Source of the DNA: an uncultured Pseudomonadales bacterium
Lineage (GTDB): Bacteria; Pseudomonadota; Gammaproteobacteria; Pseudomonadales; Porticoccaceae
Length of the DNA stretch: 6,012 bases
Assembly (NCBI GenBank): GCA_905478725.1
Contig: CAJQJT010000213.1
Coordinates: forward strand, 1 to 6,012
Reading direction: 5' to 3'
Of the stretch, positions 5,457 to 6,012 are shown one piece after another. The notes below the pieces were generated by a model. The model did no database searches. It was not told the DNA's origin and saw nothing but the letters and a program-made list of their open reading frames with translations. The position numbers were made by a program, and so were the translations under genes. Position 1 is the stretch's first letter. Each line of letters starts with the position of its first letter.

Positions 5457-6012
5457 ATGAATGAGAATCTTGTTAATTTTATCTACCTGATTGCCGGCGT
5501 GTTGTTTATTCTCGGCATTAAAGGCCTGACCAAACCGAAAACTGCAGTGCGGGGCAATATGCTCTCGGCACTGGGCATGTTGATCGCCGTGGTAATAACA
5601 CTGCTAAACATGAACACCATTGACTATACCTATGTGATCGCCGGCGTAGTGGTGGGTTCTATAGTGGGTAGCATTATGGCGCTGCGCATTCAGATGACCT
5701 CGATGCCACAGATGGTGGCTCTGCTCAATGGTTTTGGTGGTGGTGCTTCACTGACTATCGCACTGGCTGAGTATTACACCAAGTTGGGAACTACACCTGC
5801 ATCTTTTGCCGAGCTGTTAACCCCAGTGGTTGCTAATAGCAGCGCTTTTGGTCCTGGACCTGAGGGCACTATTGCTCTGATCGCTATTGGTATGACTGTA
5901 ATGATCGGTGCGCTGACTTTGACCGGTAGCCTGGTGGCATTCGCTAAGCTGCAGGAGTTGATGAAGAAAAGCTATGGTCTTCCCGGAGGTCCAGTGGGCA
6001 ACGCGCTATTTG
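5457..6012 (+). CDS. pntB: NAD(P) transhydrogenase, beta subunit, 3'-truncated by the window edge
   Basis: The frame starts at ATG 5457 with AAGAGGA (5442-5448) inside the end of pntAB and runs off the window after 185 codons. The full protein is usually about 460-480 residues, so the NADP(H)-binding domain III is not seen. The visible part is membrane domain: hydrophobic segments at roughly 8-24, 35-52, 57-77, 84-104 and 138-163. The SMPQMVALLNGFGGGAS stretch (82-98) aligns with E. coli EMPELVAILHSFVGLAA and puts Asn91 at the place of the proton-channel residue His91. GALTLTGSLVAFAKLQ (152-167) matches E. coli GAVTFTGSVVAFGKL. The segment between these two blocks is about 19 residues longer than in E. 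coli, and no His occurs in the visible 185 residues. It belongs to the pntAA-pntAB-pntB operon and acts in the inner membrane. Confidence 0.94.
   Translation, partial: MNENLVNFIYLIAGVLFILGIKGLTKPKTAVRGNMLSALGMLIAVVITLLNMNTIDYTYVIAGVVVGSIVGSIMALRIQMTSMPQMVALLNGFGGGASLTIALAEYYTKLGTTPASFAELLTPVVANSSAFGPGPEGTIALIAIGMTVMIGALTLTGSLVAFAKLQELMKKSYGLPGGPVGNALF

Noticed and set aside
3955..6012. Split PntA gene as a frameshift or broken gene
   Set aside because: Separate pntAA and pntAB with their own ribosome binding sites and stop codons are a known normal arrangement.

Overview
The window looks like ordinary chromosomal core-metabolism DNA from a gammaproteobacterium. I infer a marine, Cellvibrionales/Pseudomonas-like lineage because FabA, FabB and IspB read like their Pseudomonas/E. 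coli counterparts, base composition is moderate, and the transhydrogenase is in the three-gene form. The exact taxon cannot be fixed from this sequence.

Layout. Positions 1-319 carry the C-terminal two thirds of a Prx5-type peroxiredoxin on the + strand, closed by an intrinsic terminator. A gene-free stretch (320-717) between convergent genes holds a nested palindromic, MITE-like element (403-595), a 4 x 13 bp tandem repeat (614-665) and the terminator of the opposing operon. Positions 718-2545 (- strand) carry fabA followed by fabB, the anaerobic unsaturated fatty acid branch, with a small 3 x 12 bp repeat in the gap between them. Positions 2546-2740 form a divergent promoter region with one candidate sigma70 promoter for each side and an 18 bp dyad between them. 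Positions 2741-3760 (+) encode the octaprenyl/polyprenyl diphosphate synthase IspB. After a 194 bp gap, the + strand carries pntAA, pntAB and the start of pntB (3955 to the window end), encoding the proton-translocating NAD(P) transhydrogenase.

The genes share a membrane and redox theme. FabA/FabB supply unsaturated acyl chains, IspB supplies the quinone side chain, PntAA/AB/B couples the proton gradient to NADPH supply, which fatty acid synthesis uses, and the peroxiredoxin removes peroxides. This common theme is inference; only the gene order and motifs are seen.

I see no defence system, CRISPR array, tRNA, rRNA or transposase. The points most worth a second look are an Asn at the position of the E. 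coli PntB proton-channel histidine (His91), with no histidine in any visible PntB helix, and the structured repeat element between the two convergent transcription units.
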